A DNA stretch of 64,000 nt from Streptomyces sp. NBC_01264 (lineage in GTDB: Bacteria > Actinomycetota > Actinomycetes > Streptomycetales > Streptomycetaceae). The stretch lies in the NCBI RefSeq assembly GCF_026340675.1, contig NZ_JAPEOX010000001.1, forward strand, positions 5,208,001 to 5,272,000. Direction: 5' to 3'. This document shows, piece after piece, positions 1-8,896 of this stretch. The translations under genes were made by a program, and so were the position numbers. Position 1 is the first letter of the stretch. The number at the start of each line of letters is the position of its first letter. The notes under the pieces are model-generated. The model was not told the DNA's origin. It ran no database searches and saw nothing but the letters and a program-made list of their open reading frames with translations.

Positions 1-173
1 GGTGAACCGCTGATCCGGATGCAGGGCATCACCGCAGGTCAAGGGCGAGAGAAACGTCAATTCGGCTACCCGGAGCCGATATCCGGCATTGACGGCGCTG
101 TGACTGTGTGACGATCTTGCGCCGGAGGCCGCCGAACCCTCGGCGGCCGGGCGGACGGTTCCTGGAGGTCCCC

Positions 174-1217
174 ATGGCCAGCGGTGAGATGTCGGCAGCG
201 GTGCTCCGGGCCCTGGGCAAGCCCCTCGAGATCGAAACCAGGATCCGGCCCGTCCCCGGCCCCGGCCAGGCCCTGATCCGGGTCAGGGCGGCCGGCCTGT
301 GCCACACCGACCTCCACCTGGCCGAGGGCTCCGCGGTCACCCCGCCGCTGCCCATCGTCCTGGGCCACGAGATCGCCGGCGAGATCGCCGAGATCGGCCC
401 GGGTGTCGATGCCCGTCCGGGCGACCGGGTCCTCGCGTACTACTACGAGGGCTGCGGCCACTGCACCTGGTGCGCGGACGGCTCGGAGAACCTCTGCCCG
501 GCCCCCGCGGCCAAGGTCGGCTTCGACTCCGACGGCGGACTGTGCGAGTACTACCTGGCGGGCGCCGGCTCCCTCGTGCCGATCGCGGACACGGTCTCCT
601 TCGCCGAGGCCGCCGTCCTCGGCTGCTCGGGAACGACCGCCGTACGCGTCGTCCGGTCCGTGGCCCGTACCGCTCCCGGCGAGACCCTCGTGGTCATCGG
701 CGCGGGTGGGGTCGGCCTCGCCGTCGTCCAGGTCGCCGTCGCCGACGGGGCCCGCGTCATCGCCGTCGACCCCCACGCCCCGAGCCGGGAACAGGCCCGC
801 CGGTACGGGGCCCACACCGTGATCGACCCGCTGGCGGGCGACCCGGTGGCCGCCGTCCACGCCGCGACGGCCGCGGCGGGGTCGGGGGCCGGCTGCGACG
901 TGGTGGTCGACACGGTCGGCAACGCGCACACCCCCGGCCAGGCCGTACGCATGACGGGAACCCGCGGCCGCGTCGTCCTGGTCGGCTACACGGGCAGGCC
1001 CGCGACCCTCGACGTCCTCGACGTGGTCGTACGGGAGACCGAGATCCGCGGCTCCGTCGGCGCCACCCTCGCCGACGCGCACACCGTGATGCGGATGGCC
1101 GAAGCGGGCCTCATCCGCGGGCACGTGGAAGCCGAGTACCCCCTGGACCAGGTCAACGAGGCCCTGACCCGGCTCGCCGCGGGGGAGGTCACGGGACGCC
1201 TGGTCGTCACTCCCTGA
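174..1217 (+). CDS. Zinc-dependent alcohol dehydrogenase (MDR superfamily)
   Basis: Predicted cytosolic NAD-linked alcohol/aldehyde oxidoreductase of the medium-chain dehydrogenase superfamily, 347 residues, the usual family length. Catalytic-zinc ligands are visible as Cys43 (GLCHTD) and His65-Glu66 (GHE). The structural zinc lobe is intact, with Cys94, Cys97, Cys100 and Cys108. The Rossmann motif GAGGVG lies at 176-181, and Asp199 at the end of the second strand favours NAD over NADP. The ATG at 174 is chosen because GGAGG sits 6 bases upstream; an in-frame ATG at 189 is possible, and the frame stays open upstream to 108. It stands alone on this strand, so the substrate cannot be inferred from neighbours. 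Confidence 0.9.
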   Translation: MASGEMSAAVLRALGKPLEIETRIRPVPGPGQALIRVRAAGLCHTDLHLAEGSAVTPPLPIVLGHEIAGEIAEIGPGVDARPGDRVLAYYYEGCGHCTWCADGSENLCPAPAAKVGFDSDGGLCEYYLAGAGSLVPIADTVSFAEAAVLGCSGTTAVRVVRSVARTAPGETLVVIGAGGVGLAVVQVAVADGARVIAVDPHAPSREQARRYGAHTVIDPLAGDPVAAVHAATAAAGSGAGCDVVVDTVGNAHTPGQAVRMTGTRGRVVLVGYTGRPATLDVLDVVVRETEIRGSVGATLADAHTVMRMAEAGLIRGHVEAEYPLDQVNEALTRLAAGEVTGRLVVTP

Positions 1218-1334
1218 AGGCAGCCGCCGGGGTGCGGCCGCCGACTGCTCGGGGCAGCCGCCCGGGTGCGGTCGCGGACCGCTCGGGGCAGCCGCCCGTA
1301 TGCGGCCGCCGACCCCTCGGGCCGGCCCTCCCGG

Positions 1335-1796
1335 TCAGAGCCGGAACAGCACTCCGCGCCAGCTCCAGCCGGCGTCGAGGACCGCCTGGCGCAGGGGGTC
1401 CTTCATCTCCCGGGTCTCGAAGCGGAGCGTCTCGACCCTGCGCTCGCGCCCGTCGGGCCCCGTCTCCTTCCCCCACACCCGGTACACCGCGTTCGCCGGC
1501 CCGCGGGAGCGCTGCCCGAGGACGTGCTCGCTCAGCGAGACCTCCCATTGCTCGTCGACGGCCCGCACCTCGTGCTTCGCCGCGTCCAGGCGCATGCGGG
1601 TCCAGAGCCGCACGCGCAGCAGCGGGAGCCGGCACTCGGCCACCAGGTCGCCCTCCTTCGGGGTCCCGTTGCGCACGGCGAAGGGGACGCCCGGCCCGTT
1701 GAGCGCGAGGAGCGCCGACCGGACCTCCAGGGGCGTACGCGGTGCGACACCCCCGTCGGGATGCCGGGTGCCGAAGTAGTTGTCGAGGAGACCCAT
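1335..1796 (-). CDS. Conserved hypothetical protein, last gene of a type VII-like operon
   Basis: A 153-residue soluble protein without signal peptide or membrane segment that I do not recognise as a named family. It is rich in basic and aromatic residues and has alternating strand-like stretches (VRLWTRMRLDAAKHEVRAVD). It begins 2 bases after the stop of the gene at 1799-2299, so it is almost certainly co-transcribed with the secretion-like genes 1799-4118. A chaperone or accessory role for the WXG-like proteins is a guess from position only. Confidence 0.7.
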   Translation of the reverse strand: MGLLDNYFGTRHPDGGVAPRTPLEVRSALLALNGPGVPFAVRNGTPKEGDLVAECRLPLLRVRLWTRMRLDAAKHEVRAVDEQWEVSLSEHVLGQRSRGPANAVYRVWGKETGPDGRERRVETLRFETREMKDPLRQAVLDAGWSWRGVLFRL

Positions 1797-1798
1797 GC

Positions 1799-2299
1799 CT
1801 ACGCCCCCGCCCCGGTGTCCGGGCGAACCGTGCGCACGAACTCCTGGAAGTCCCCCAGGACCTCGTCGTGCTGGGCCGCCGTGGCGGTCAGGGCCAGCCG
1901 GATCACCGCCCGCCTGCGCGGGTCCCGGTCATCCGGGAAGGTCAGGAACACCTGGGACTGGACGAGGTCGTGCCGTACGTCGCCCACGACGGCCGAGAAG
2001 ATCAGCCGCTGGGTCAGGGCGGGCGCGTCCGCGGTCCCGACCTCGCGGCGGTGGGCCACCACGACCGGCCGGGCGGCCTCGCGCAGGCGCAGCGCCGACT
2101 CGTCGGCGAGTTCGGCCAGGGTCGCCGACTCCTGCGGGACCTCGCCGGCGACGGTGATGTTGGCGGTGAACCCGTGGTCCGGGTGTGCGTGCACCGCGGC
2201 GAAGGACACCCCGGGGACGTCGACGCCGTCCGGGGGCGCGGCCGGCAGCCAGCCTTCCGGCAGGCGGAACTCGATCGGGATCGGCAGTGTCATGGGCAT
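1799..2299 (-). CDS. LpqN/DcrB-like accessory protein of type VII-like cluster
   Basis: A 166-residue protein with a mixed alpha/beta pattern resembling the LpqN/LpqT (Mog1/PsbP-like fold) proteins found near actinobacterial WXG100 clusters: an N-terminal strand ending in PEGW, a central FTANITVAGE strand, and a helix ADESALRLREAA. No signal peptide or lipobox is seen, unlike LpqN itself. An in-frame ATG two codons downstream is an alternative start. It lies between the large WXG-like protein (2329) and the hypothetical at 1335 in one minus-strand operon. The family is assigned from overall pattern only. Confidence 0.6.
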   Translation of the reverse strand: MPMTLPIPIEFRLPEGWLPAAPPDGVDVPGVSFAAVHAHPDHGFTANITVAGEVPQESATLAELADESALRLREAARPVVVAHRREVGTADAPALTQRLIFSAVVGDVRHDLVQSQVFLTFPDDRDPRRRAVIRLALTATAAQHDEVLGDFQEFVRTVRPDTGAGA

Positions 2300-2328
2300 C
2301 GTGGGCCCTCCTCACGCAGGGAAGTAGA

Positions 2329-3678
2329 TCAGAAGACCCAGTCGGCGGCCTTGCCGAGCGCGTCGACCCCGTCCCCGACCGCGTCGCCCACCGCGTCGGC
2401 CGCGTCGCCGACGCTCTGGGCCACCTTGTCCGGGTCGACCGTGAACTCGAGACCCACGGAGCCGCCCAGGGCGGGGGAGAGCCCCACCTTGCCGCCGATC
2501 TTGTACACGCCGTCGTCGTTCTTCTCGAAGCCCCACTTGGCCTCCGCACCGGGACCGGCCCACCCCTCGGCCGTGGCGCCGAAGCCGATGCCGGCGACCT
2601 CGCCGCCTCCGGCGACGGAGGCCTTCGCCCCGGCGAACGCCTTCGCGTTGACCACGACGCCGTCCTTGCCCGCCTTGAGGCCGGCGCTCGCCTCCGCGCC
2701 GGCGAAGCCCTCGGCCCGCCCGTAGACGCCGGCGTAGGGGCCGTACTCGACCCGCCCCTCGGCGAGCCCGCGCAGTCCTGCGGACGCCTCGGCCTTGGCG
2801 TTCAGGCCCGCGTCGGTGAAACCGAAGTTCGCGCTGGCCCGGGCGCCCCCGTAGGCGTCGGCGATCCCGGAGAGCTTCCAGTCCCCGTTGGTCGTCGACC
2901 CCTGGGCGTTGAGGTGGAAGAGGTCGGCGGCGGCCTTGACCGAGCCCTCCTTGCCGTACTTGGGTCCGGTGACCTTGAACTCGGCCCCGGGCCCCTTCGC
3001 CGACGCCGAGCCCTCGGACGTCCATCCGTCGGTCCTCGTCGCGGACTCGTCCCCCTTGGGCGCCCCGGCCTTCGCCAGGTCCCCCTCGGGGTGGGCGTTG
3101 AACCCGTTGAAGGTGGCGTCGTCGCCCTTGCCGAAGGCATCCCTGTTGCTGTCGACCACGGCGGCGCTCAAGGCGGTCCTGACGCTCTGGTCGGCCTCGG
3201 AAACGACCTTCACGCGGTCGTCGATGTGCTGCTGCCATGCCGCGACGGACTCGCGAATGATGGTCTGACCGTCGGGATCGTGGTGGTACGCGCTGCGCTC
3301 GGCGGGTGTGAGCCTGGCGTAGTCGAAGCCGACGCGCCCCTGCTCGGACACGGTCATGCCGGCGGCTATCGCGTCGTCGCGGGCGCTCTCGAGCTTCTGC
3401 TTGAGCTCGGTGAACTTGGCGTGGGCGTCCCGCAGCAGGCTCGCGATCGCCTTGGCCTGGCTCTGGGCCGCGGAGTACTCGTACCGGGTGGCCGCGAACT
3501 TCGTCCGGGCGGCGCCGGCGCTCACGCCGGCCCAGCCCTGGCCCATGGTGATCTTCTGGACGGTGTCGCCGTAGCGGATCTCGACCTTGTGCAACTCACC
3601 GGCCATTTCCTCCCACTGGGAGGCGGCCGTCGTCAGCAGGCCCAGGTCCGTGGTCATGACTTCGTGGTAGGTCAGCAC
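2329..3678 (-). CDS. WXG-like helical domain fused to an Ala/Gly-rich repetitive domain, putative secreted protein
   Basis: A 449-residue protein. Residues about 1-160 are helical and resemble an extended WXG/LXG-type secretion domain, with a GWAG turn near residue 50 between two amphipathic helices. Residues about 200-430 are a low-complexity, strand-prone domain in which alternating Ala/Gly stretches recur (for example FAGAEASAGLKAG, AFAGAKASVAGGG). The C-terminus DAADAVGDAVGDGVDALG is an amphipathic helix with 4- and 7-residue periodicity. The start is a GTG with a weak AAGGGC upstream; ATG at 3657 is an alternative. It follows the WXG100-like gene (stop 3687) by 8 bases. The arrangement suggests a secreted or surface effector, but no nuclease or toxin motif is visible. 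Confidence 0.7.
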   Translation of the reverse strand: MLTYHEVMTTDLGLLTTAASQWEEMAGELHKVEIRYGDTVQKITMGQGWAGVSAGAARTKFAATRYEYSAAQSQAKAIASLLRDAHAKFTELKQKLESARDDAIAAGMTVSEQGRVGFDYARLTPAERSAYHHDPDGQTIIRESVAAWQQHIDDRVKVVSEADQSVRTALSAAVVDSNRDAFGKGDDATFNGFNAHPEGDLAKAGAPKGDESATRTDGWTSEGSASAKGPGAEFKVTGPKYGKEGSVKAAADLFHLNAQGSTTNGDWKLSGIADAYGGARASANFGFTDAGLNAKAEASAGLRGLAEGRVEYGPYAGVYGRAEGFAGAEASAGLKAGKDGVVVNAKAFAGAKASVAGGGEVAGIGFGATAEGWAGPGAEAKWGFEKNDDGVYKIGGKVGLSPALGGSVGLEFTVDPDKVAQSVGDAADAVGDAVGDGVDALGKAADWVF

Positions 3679-3686
3679 CGCAGCCC

Positions 3687-4118
3687 TTACAGGTTGTTCA
3701 GTTTGGACTGGGACAGGAGCTGGTCACCCACGCCGGTGTCATTGCGCACGAAGAGGCCCGAGGCGCCGCGCAGCGCGTTCTTCTCGGCGGCCAGACGGCC
3801 CATCAGGGCTCTCACCTGCTGGTCCCACGTGTCCGCGACCGTCTTCAGACCGGCGGCGGTCTCCCAGCCGTCGAAGCCCTTGTGCGCGGAGTCGGTGGAG
3901 CCGTCCGCGTGCTCCGCGGCCTTCTTGGTGTGGGGCTCCAGCTCGTTCTCGATGGTGCCGGCCGCCGCGTTCTTCTGCGCCGGCGTGGAAGCGAAGTCCG
4001 GTGGCCCGCCGCCCGGTCCGGACGGCTCCGGCGGGATGCCGTTCACCTGCGTACGCACCTGCTGGTCCGCGCCTCCCGTGGGCACACGCCCCCACTCCTG
4101 AGCCGAATCCTCGGCCAT
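3687..4118 (-). CDS. WXG100-like small helical protein, first gene of the operon
   Basis: A 143-residue protein beginning MAEDSAQEWG. The first 50 residues are Pro/Gly-rich and disordered. The rest is helix-turn-helix (residues about 50-130) with a GWETAAG turn that resembles the WXG hairpin of ESAT-6-like proteins. The ATG at 4118 is chosen because the protein-like sequence starts there; the longer open frame upstream runs through non-homologous intergenic DNA. It leads the minus-strand operon 4118-1335, and its likely partner is the 449-residue protein immediately downstream. Confidence 0.65.
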   Translation of the reverse strand: MAEDSAQEWGRVPTGGADQQVRTQVNGIPPEPSGPGGGPPDFASTPAQKNAAAGTIENELEPHTKKAAEHADGSTDSAHKGFDGWETAAGLKTVADTWDQQVRALMGRLAAEKNALRGASGLFVRNDTGVGDQLLSQSKLNNL

Positions 4119-4345
4119 GGCGCCCCCCCGTGTCGGCTGAATCCGATCATAGGACGAGTGTCGTCCGGCTCTGCAACCCCCTTGGTACCGAACGGAATAG
4201 GGGACACAGACCGTCCATACCCCCTCCACCCGATCCCCCTCCACCCACGTGAGCAAGCCCAGTCCCCCGGTGTCCCAAACCCTTCGCACGAGGTGGTGCA
4301 CGTCGTACGGCGTTGCTCCACGACCTCGGCGACGCGATCGAATCG

Positions 4346-4521
4346 CTCGGCGGCCTGCTGACCGCCCGCACCGTGCCGTCGCTGCGCTGCGCTGCGCCGA
4401 CGACGTCGCGGGCCCGGCCAACAACCAACTCGACGAACCGGCCACCGCCGACCTCCTCGCGGCGCGGGACATCCTCTGGGCGCCGGACGGGGTCGTCAGC
4501 TCCGGAGGAGTCATCCAGGAG
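4346..4521 (+). pseudogene. Relic of a Glu/Leu/Phe/Val dehydrogenase (valine dehydrogenase-like)
   Basis: Two short in-line fragments in different frames match the C-terminal NAD-domain signature of branched-chain amino-acid dehydrogenases. Frame one (4346-4390) reads LTARTVPSLRC. Frame two (4396-4521) reads VAGPANNQLDEP, then DILWAPDGVVSSGGVIQE. Family members carry an AxxNNQL motif followed by ILxAPDYVxNxGGxIQ. The frame changes around 4385-4396, in a run of the pentamer GCTGC, consistent with slippage. Nothing recognisable remains upstream or downstream, so only about 60 codons of a 350-codon gene survive. It fills most of the gene-free stretch 4119-4570. Confidence 0.65.
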
Positions 4522-4570
4522 GGCCGCCCCCACCCGGCCCACATCGAGGCGCCGCGCCCGGCCCGGCCCT

Positions 4571-6136
4571 TCACTCCGTGTACGGCAGCCAGGCGTTGTT
4601 GTTCGCGTTGTACCAGTAGCTGTGGCCGGTGTTCTGGGCGACCGTGCGGAACGGGCGGCCGTGGTCGTCGATGCGGGTGGTGCCCTTGCGGTCGCCACTG
4701 CTCCAGGCCAGTTCCAGGTACCAGCTGACGTCCTGACCGAGCGTGGCGGCGTCGATGTTCAGCACCTGGGGTTCGGTGGCGGAGACCTTGTAAGGGAAGT
4801 TGGTCGAGGCCGTCGGCCGCTCGCCCTCCTTGCCGGGTAGGGGCCTGGCCCTCGGCGAGGCGTCGTCCAGGTCCACGGCGAAGTTCGCCGGCACCAGCGC
4901 GCCGCCGCAGCCGGAGCCCATGGTGTACGCGTTCCAGCCGGGAGCCTTGCGGCCGCTCACGACACGGACGTACAGCGCGTGCAGGACCGCGGCCTTGCCC
5001 TCGGTGCCCTGGACGGTCAGCTGCATGCGCAGGTGCCCCGCCGGGACGGCGTCCAGGGCCCGGGCCCACCCCTCGGTCGCCTGCCCGGCGGGCGGCGGGG
5101 GGACCGTGCCGGGTGCCTTGTTCAGGGCGAACCACTGGTCGCAGGGGCTGTCCCAGTTGTCCGGCAGGACGTTGACCGTGAACGGGGCGGTGGGGGAGGC
5201 CCCCTCCTTGGCGGTGCCCTGCGAGGCGGGCGGGGACGCTGCCGAGGCGGACGCGGACGCCACCGAGGGGGACGACGGTCCCGGGCCGGACGGGGATGCG
5301 GAATCGGCTGCGGGCGTGGGTGACGACGCCCCGCCGGACGGCAGGGCCGGGCCCGCCGCCGCCCGCCCGGGTGAGGACGGCTGGGCGGCGCCGCGGCGCG
5401 TGTCCCCGTGACCCGCGTCTCCCATGGCGGAGACGGCGGCGGCGGTCCCCGCCACCGCGGCGGTGGCCACGGCGGCCGCAACGGCGAGCAGCAACCGATG
5501 ACGCCGGGCCCTCGGTACGGAAGCCCGCGCGGGGCCCGGCTGGACGAGGACGGCGGGGGCGTCGGCGGGTGCCTCCGCCGCCGGTGCCGCTGCCGCTGCC
5601 GCTGCCGCTGCCGCTGCCGGTGCAGGGTCGGGGGCAGACGCCGGGACGGGTGCCTCCGCACCTGCAGGTCCGGGCACCGGGGCGGCTGCGGACGCCGGGG
5701 CCGGTGCGGGTGCAGGGTCGGTCTCCGCTTGCGGCCGGACCTCCGAAGTCGCCCCGGCTTCCCCAGCCACCACCGCCGATGCGGGCGGCGCCTCCGGGGC
5801 GGCGTCAACGCCCTGCGGCGCCGCGGAGTTCGCCGATCCCGCGCCCGAGGCCGCTCCCGCCCCCGAGGCCGGCCCTTCCGTCGCTGCCCGCCGCCGCTCC
5901 ACCAGCGCCAGCAGCCACTGCTGGTGCAGCGCGAGCAGCTCGTCCGCCGAGGCACCGCAGACTCGGGCGAACCGCTCCACCGGGGCGTACTCCGTGGGCA
6001 CCGCCGCGCCGCTGCAATAGCGGTGCAGCGTCGAGTTGCTGGAGTGCAGACGCTTCGCGAGCGTGCCGTAGCTCCGCCCCGAGCGCTCCTTGAATCCGCG
6101 CATCAGATCCGCGAACCGCTCCGTCTCCGTGGCCAT
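4571..6136 (-). CDS. Membrane-anchored XRE/HTH regulator with extracytoplasmic sensor-like domain
   Basis: A 521-residue protein. Residues about 8-65 form a helix-turn-helix (RSYGTLAKRLHSSNSTLHRY). A long Ala/Pro-rich linker follows, including a poly-Ala run encoded by GCC/GCT triplets near 5590-5620. One membrane helix lies at about 213-238 (RLLLAVAAAVATAA), then a Ser/Pro-rich stalk, and a globular domain from about 325 with paired cysteines (NWDSPCDQWF; GSGCGG) and a tryptophan-rich end. The layout implies cytoplasmic DNA binding linked to an outside sensor. The ATG at 6136 is preceded by GGGGAGGG and defines the HTH start; the frame is open to 6460 without protein-like sequence. It is divergent from the lipoprotein gene at 6459. 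Confidence 0.8.
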   Translation of the reverse strand: MATETERFADLMRGFKERSGRSYGTLAKRLHSSNSTLHRYCSGAAVPTEYAPVERFARVCGASADELLALHQQWLLALVERRRAATEGPASGAGAASGAGSANSAAPQGVDAAPEAPPASAVVAGEAGATSEVRPQAETDPAPAPAPASAAAPVPGPAGAEAPVPASAPDPAPAAAAAAAAAAAPAAEAPADAPAVLVQPGPARASVPRARRHRLLLAVAAAVATAAVAGTAAAVSAMGDAGHGDTRRGAAQPSSPGRAAAGPALPSGGASSPTPAADSASPSGPGPSSPSVASASASAASPPASQGTAKEGASPTAPFTVNVLPDNWDSPCDQWFALNKAPGTVPPPPAGQATEGWARALDAVPAGHLRMQLTVQGTEGKAAVLHALYVRVVSGRKAPGWNAYTMGSGCGGALVPANFAVDLDDASPRARPLPGKEGERPTASTNFPYKVSATEPQVLNIDAATLGQDVSWYLELAWSSGDRKGTTRIDDHGRPFRTVAQNTGHSYWYNANNNAWLPYTE

Positions 6137-6458
6137 TCCACCCTCCCCCTCATCCCGGAAGCACGTTCCAGGCTCGCCCGATCGCCCAGGTGAGAGGGGT
6201 CGGGAGCGTTCCAGGGTTCCTACTATCCCGGTCCGGACGCCACTGGAACGAAACCGGCCCCAGAGTTGCGTCATCAGCCGGTCGGATCCGGCGGTCGCCA
6301 CGGCAGGGTCCCCACCCGCCCCACCGGCCGCCCTCATCCGCTTGCGGTCAACAGCCGATCGGAATACCAGCGCAACCGAGCCCGACCCAACCCAACGTCT
6401 CGTCAGGCGGGAAGCAAAAGCCTCCGTCTGACGACCGCACCCACACGGAGAGTTCCTC
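6137..6458. other. Divergent intergenic region
   Basis: Promoter region between the membrane-anchored HTH gene (minus) and the lipoprotein gene (plus). The only clear signal is the GGAGA ribosome site before 6459. I see no convincing promoter hexamers, operator palindrome or RNA structure. Confidence 0.5.
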
Positions 6459-7175
6459 ATGCGTACCTACCGACTCCGCACCACCGCCCTGGCCACCGTC
6501 ACCGCCGGCCTCGCTCTGGCCCTGACCGCCTGCGGCGGCGCCGACAGCGCCGGCGGGCCGACCACGAACCCCGCCGGGGCCAAGAGCGCGGACCAGCCGG
6601 TCTCGACCGGGACCGTGACGCCGTCCGGGGAGGGCGCCGCCGCCCCTTCCTCCGGCAAGGCCACCGGAACCGGAACGGCCACCGCCACCCCGGCGAAGGC
6701 CGGTTCGGGCGGCAAGGCCACGGGGGACACCACCGGTGACTCCTACGCCTACACCCACCCCTGCTCGGCGCGGAACCTGACCGTCAAGGTCACGTCCCCG
6801 GCGGGCACTCCGGCCACCGTCCGCGTCATCACCGTGACCAACAACGGTTCCACCTCCTGCGGTCTGGACTACTTCCCCACCGTCGGCTTCAGCGCCAAGG
6901 GCGAAGCGCTCGGTCTCCAGGCCACCGCCCCCGGCGGTCTGGGCGGCGCCCCGGCGTACCCGGTCCGCCCCGGCGCCACCGCGTACGCGGCCGTGAACCT
7001 CAACCCGTCGGGTGGCAACGGCCCCGTGGCCGACGAGATCAACATCCTGGCCGACAGCGAGCACATGTCGAACGCCGACGGCGTCAGCCTCAAGCTGGCC
7101 AAGCCGGGCAGCGTCGCCAACCCGAAGGTCGGCCTGTACCGCACCAACACCCGCGACGCCCTGACCGCCTTCTGA
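6459..7175 (+). CDS. Lipoprotein with DUF4232 domain
   Basis: A 238-residue exported lipoprotein. The N-terminus has basic residues, a hydrophobic core and the lipobox LTAC with the modified Cys at residue 25. A Thr/Ala/Gly-rich linker spans about 26-95. The C-terminal domain (about 100-235) has the features of DUF4232: an early Cys (HPCSARNLTVKV), an N-G-x-x-C turn (NNGSTSCGLDYFP), and repeated strands ending in PGATAYAAVN. GGAGA precedes the ATG by 6 bases. The function of DUF4232 lipoproteins is not established. Confidence 0.85.
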   Translation: MRTYRLRTTALATVTAGLALALTACGGADSAGGPTTNPAGAKSADQPVSTGTVTPSGEGAAAPSSGKATGTGTATATPAKAGSGGKATGDTTGDSYAYTHPCSARNLTVKVTSPAGTPATVRVITVTNNGSTSCGLDYFPTVGFSAKGEALGLQATAPGGLGGAPAYPVRPGATAYAAVNLNPSGGNGPVADEINILADSEHMSNADGVSLKLAKPGSVANPKVGLYRTNTRDALTAF

Positions 7176-7289
7176 CCGGCCCTCCGGCGGTCGTGTTCGA
7201 GGGGCTTCACGGACATGTGAGTGGGGCCCCTGCAGATGGAACGGCACGGGTGAGCACGGGGGCATCCTGGGCAGGAGCCGGCAGCCGGA

Positions 7290-7624
7290 TCAGTAGTCGG
7301 CGAAGTTCCAGAACATGCCGACTTCGGTGTCCGAGACGACGATCAGGCCGTAGTCCTCGGAGTAGACGCTCAGCGGGCTGTATCCCCAGGTGCGATGAAC
7401 TCCGGAGGGTGGGCCGGGAAGTGGTACGTGGGGGACTGCTCGTACCGGCCTTGCGCCCCATCGTCGAGAGCGGACCAGCCCTGCGGGTCGGGGACCCCCT
7501 CCATCAGCGCGATGACATCGAGGACCCAGTCCCCGTGGCGGCGCGGGCCCGTGGCGTCGTAGGGGTTCGCGTCCTCGAAGAGATGGCGGACCGCGGCTTC
7601 CCAGGATCGCTGGTCGACGGGCAC
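7290..7624 (-). pseudogene. Frameshifted small gene of unknown function
   Basis: Reading from the GTG at 7624, frame one gives VPVDQRSWEAAVRHLFEDAN and runs to HPPEFIAPGD before an early stop at 7370. A second frame continues the same protein-like sequence, PLSVYSEDYGLIVVSDTEVG then MFWNFADY, to a stop at 7290. Joining the frames near 7375 gives one acidic, aromatic protein of about 111 residues. A one-base indel or a sequencing error would explain this. I do not recognise the family. It sits between two exported-protein genes of the opposite strand. Confidence 0.45.
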
Positions 7625-7828
7625 GTGATGGCGGCCTTTCCCTGCGGAGTGCCATGGCTTGCAGGGCGAATCCGGTCCGTGCCAGTGCCTGTCATCCGTG
7701 GTCGGTCGTCATCCGCACGGTCAACTGCCCGCCATGACCCCTGAGGTAATCGTCTTCCCCGGCGCCCTCGAAGAACCTTGATCCATCCAAGCGATCAAGC
7801 GAGCACGCGATCACGAACGGGGAACGAC

Positions 7829-8815
7829 ATGACCATACGGCGCTACACGCGCACCGGAGCATTCGCGGCGGCCACCCTCCTCGCAGGCCTCACCATCGGT
7901 GCCGCGCCGGCCACCGCCACCGCCGAGGGCGGCGAGTGCGCCGAGGTCCGCGAGAAGGTGGACCGGCTCGAAGGGCGGATCACCCCGAACGCCTGCGCCT
8001 TCATGAAGCGGCAGATCGCCTTCGGCGAGGCCCCCAGCGTCCAGACCTACCTGGACATCTTCGACGAGGAGGCCAGCCTCTGGGAGGCCGGCGGCAAGCC
8101 CCAGCGCGGCCACGAAGTGATCGGAGCCTCGATCGGCAACTCGCTCCGCCTTGTGCCGGACCTCCGCTACCGCGGCACGAACGTGGTCGCCGACGGCGCC
8201 GTGATGATGTTCGGCCAGCAGAACACGGTCACCCTCAAGGGCCAGAAGGTCAGCTACCCGCAGATCGCCCGCAACGTCCTCGGCGACGACGGCAAGACCA
8301 TCCAGGCCCGCCGCTACTACGACCGCTACGAGCTGTTCCGGGTCTTGCCCGAGTCTCAGCGGCCCCGCCCCCTCTTCGCCGGCATCGCCGACCCGGCCGG
8401 CCCCGGCCCGCGCGGAGCGGCCCCCGACCGGTTCCACGCCCAGGAGATCCCTGCCCGCCTCGCCGCCTGGAACAGCGGGGACGCCGGCGCGCTGGCCGCC
8501 CGTACCGGCAACGCCAAGCTGGCCGGGCCCGGCCTGAACCGGTCGCTGACCACGCAGGTGGGCAAGACCGCCTACCTCCACCGGCTGTTCGAGAACGCGG
8601 ACGTCGAGTTCAAGGCGGGCCAGGTCGCCTTCGGCCGCACCACCACCTACATCGAGTGGCACGGCACGATGACCACCCCCGACGCCACCGGCATCCCCTT
8701 CGGGATGGTCGAGCGCATCGGCCCGAAGGGCGAGTGGGAGCTCTCCTTCGACACCTTGCCGGTGATCGCGGACGGGGAAGAGATCCGAGGCCTGTTCAAG
8801 GCCCTCGCGAGCTAG
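7829..8815 (+). CDS. Secreted protein with two NTF2/SnoaL-like domains
   Basis: A 328-residue protein with a cleavable signal peptide (MTIRRYTRTGAFAAATLLAG, ending near ATATA). Two consecutive cone-fold modules follow. The first (about 60-190) contains TYLDIFDEEASLWEAGG and RGHEVIGASI. The second (about 210-325) contains LAAWNSGDAGALAA and VEWHG-like strands (YIEWHGTMTTPDATG, then FGMVERI). This is the pattern of SnoaL/NTF2-like proteins, which may be enzymes, carriers or binding proteins. The ATG at 7829 is chosen because it begins the signal peptide; the open frame extends to 7778. Confidence 0.7.
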   Translation: MTIRRYTRTGAFAAATLLAGLTIGAAPATATAEGGECAEVREKVDRLEGRITPNACAFMKRQIAFGEAPSVQTYLDIFDEEASLWEAGGKPQRGHEVIGASIGNSLRLVPDLRYRGTNVVADGAVMMFGQQNTVTLKGQKVSYPQIARNVLGDDGKTIQARRYYDRYELFRVLPESQRPRPLFAGIADPAGPGPRGAAPDRFHAQEIPARLAAWNSGDAGALAARTGNAKLAGPGLNRSLTTQVGKTAYLHRLFENADVEFKAGQVAFGRTTTYIEWHGTMTTPDATGIPFGMVERIGPKGEWELSFDTLPVIADGEEIRGLFKALAS

Positions 8816-8896
8816 CCGCCGTCAAGGTGCACAGCTGATCCGCTGAGAAGGGCAGGTCCCTCGGGGGCCGAGGTCCGCGTACCGAAGAGTCTCCCT

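Noticed and set aside
1..173. Possible 3' end of an upstream gene at the window edge
   Set aside because: Frame 1 is open to a stop at 109-111 but the residues show no recognisable family; too short to support.
2185..4101. 638-residue plus-strand frame over the WXG-like operon
   Set aside because: Mirror of the repetitive Ala/Gly coding region; no ribosome site, no domain, and the minus-strand genes have clear family features and operon spacing.
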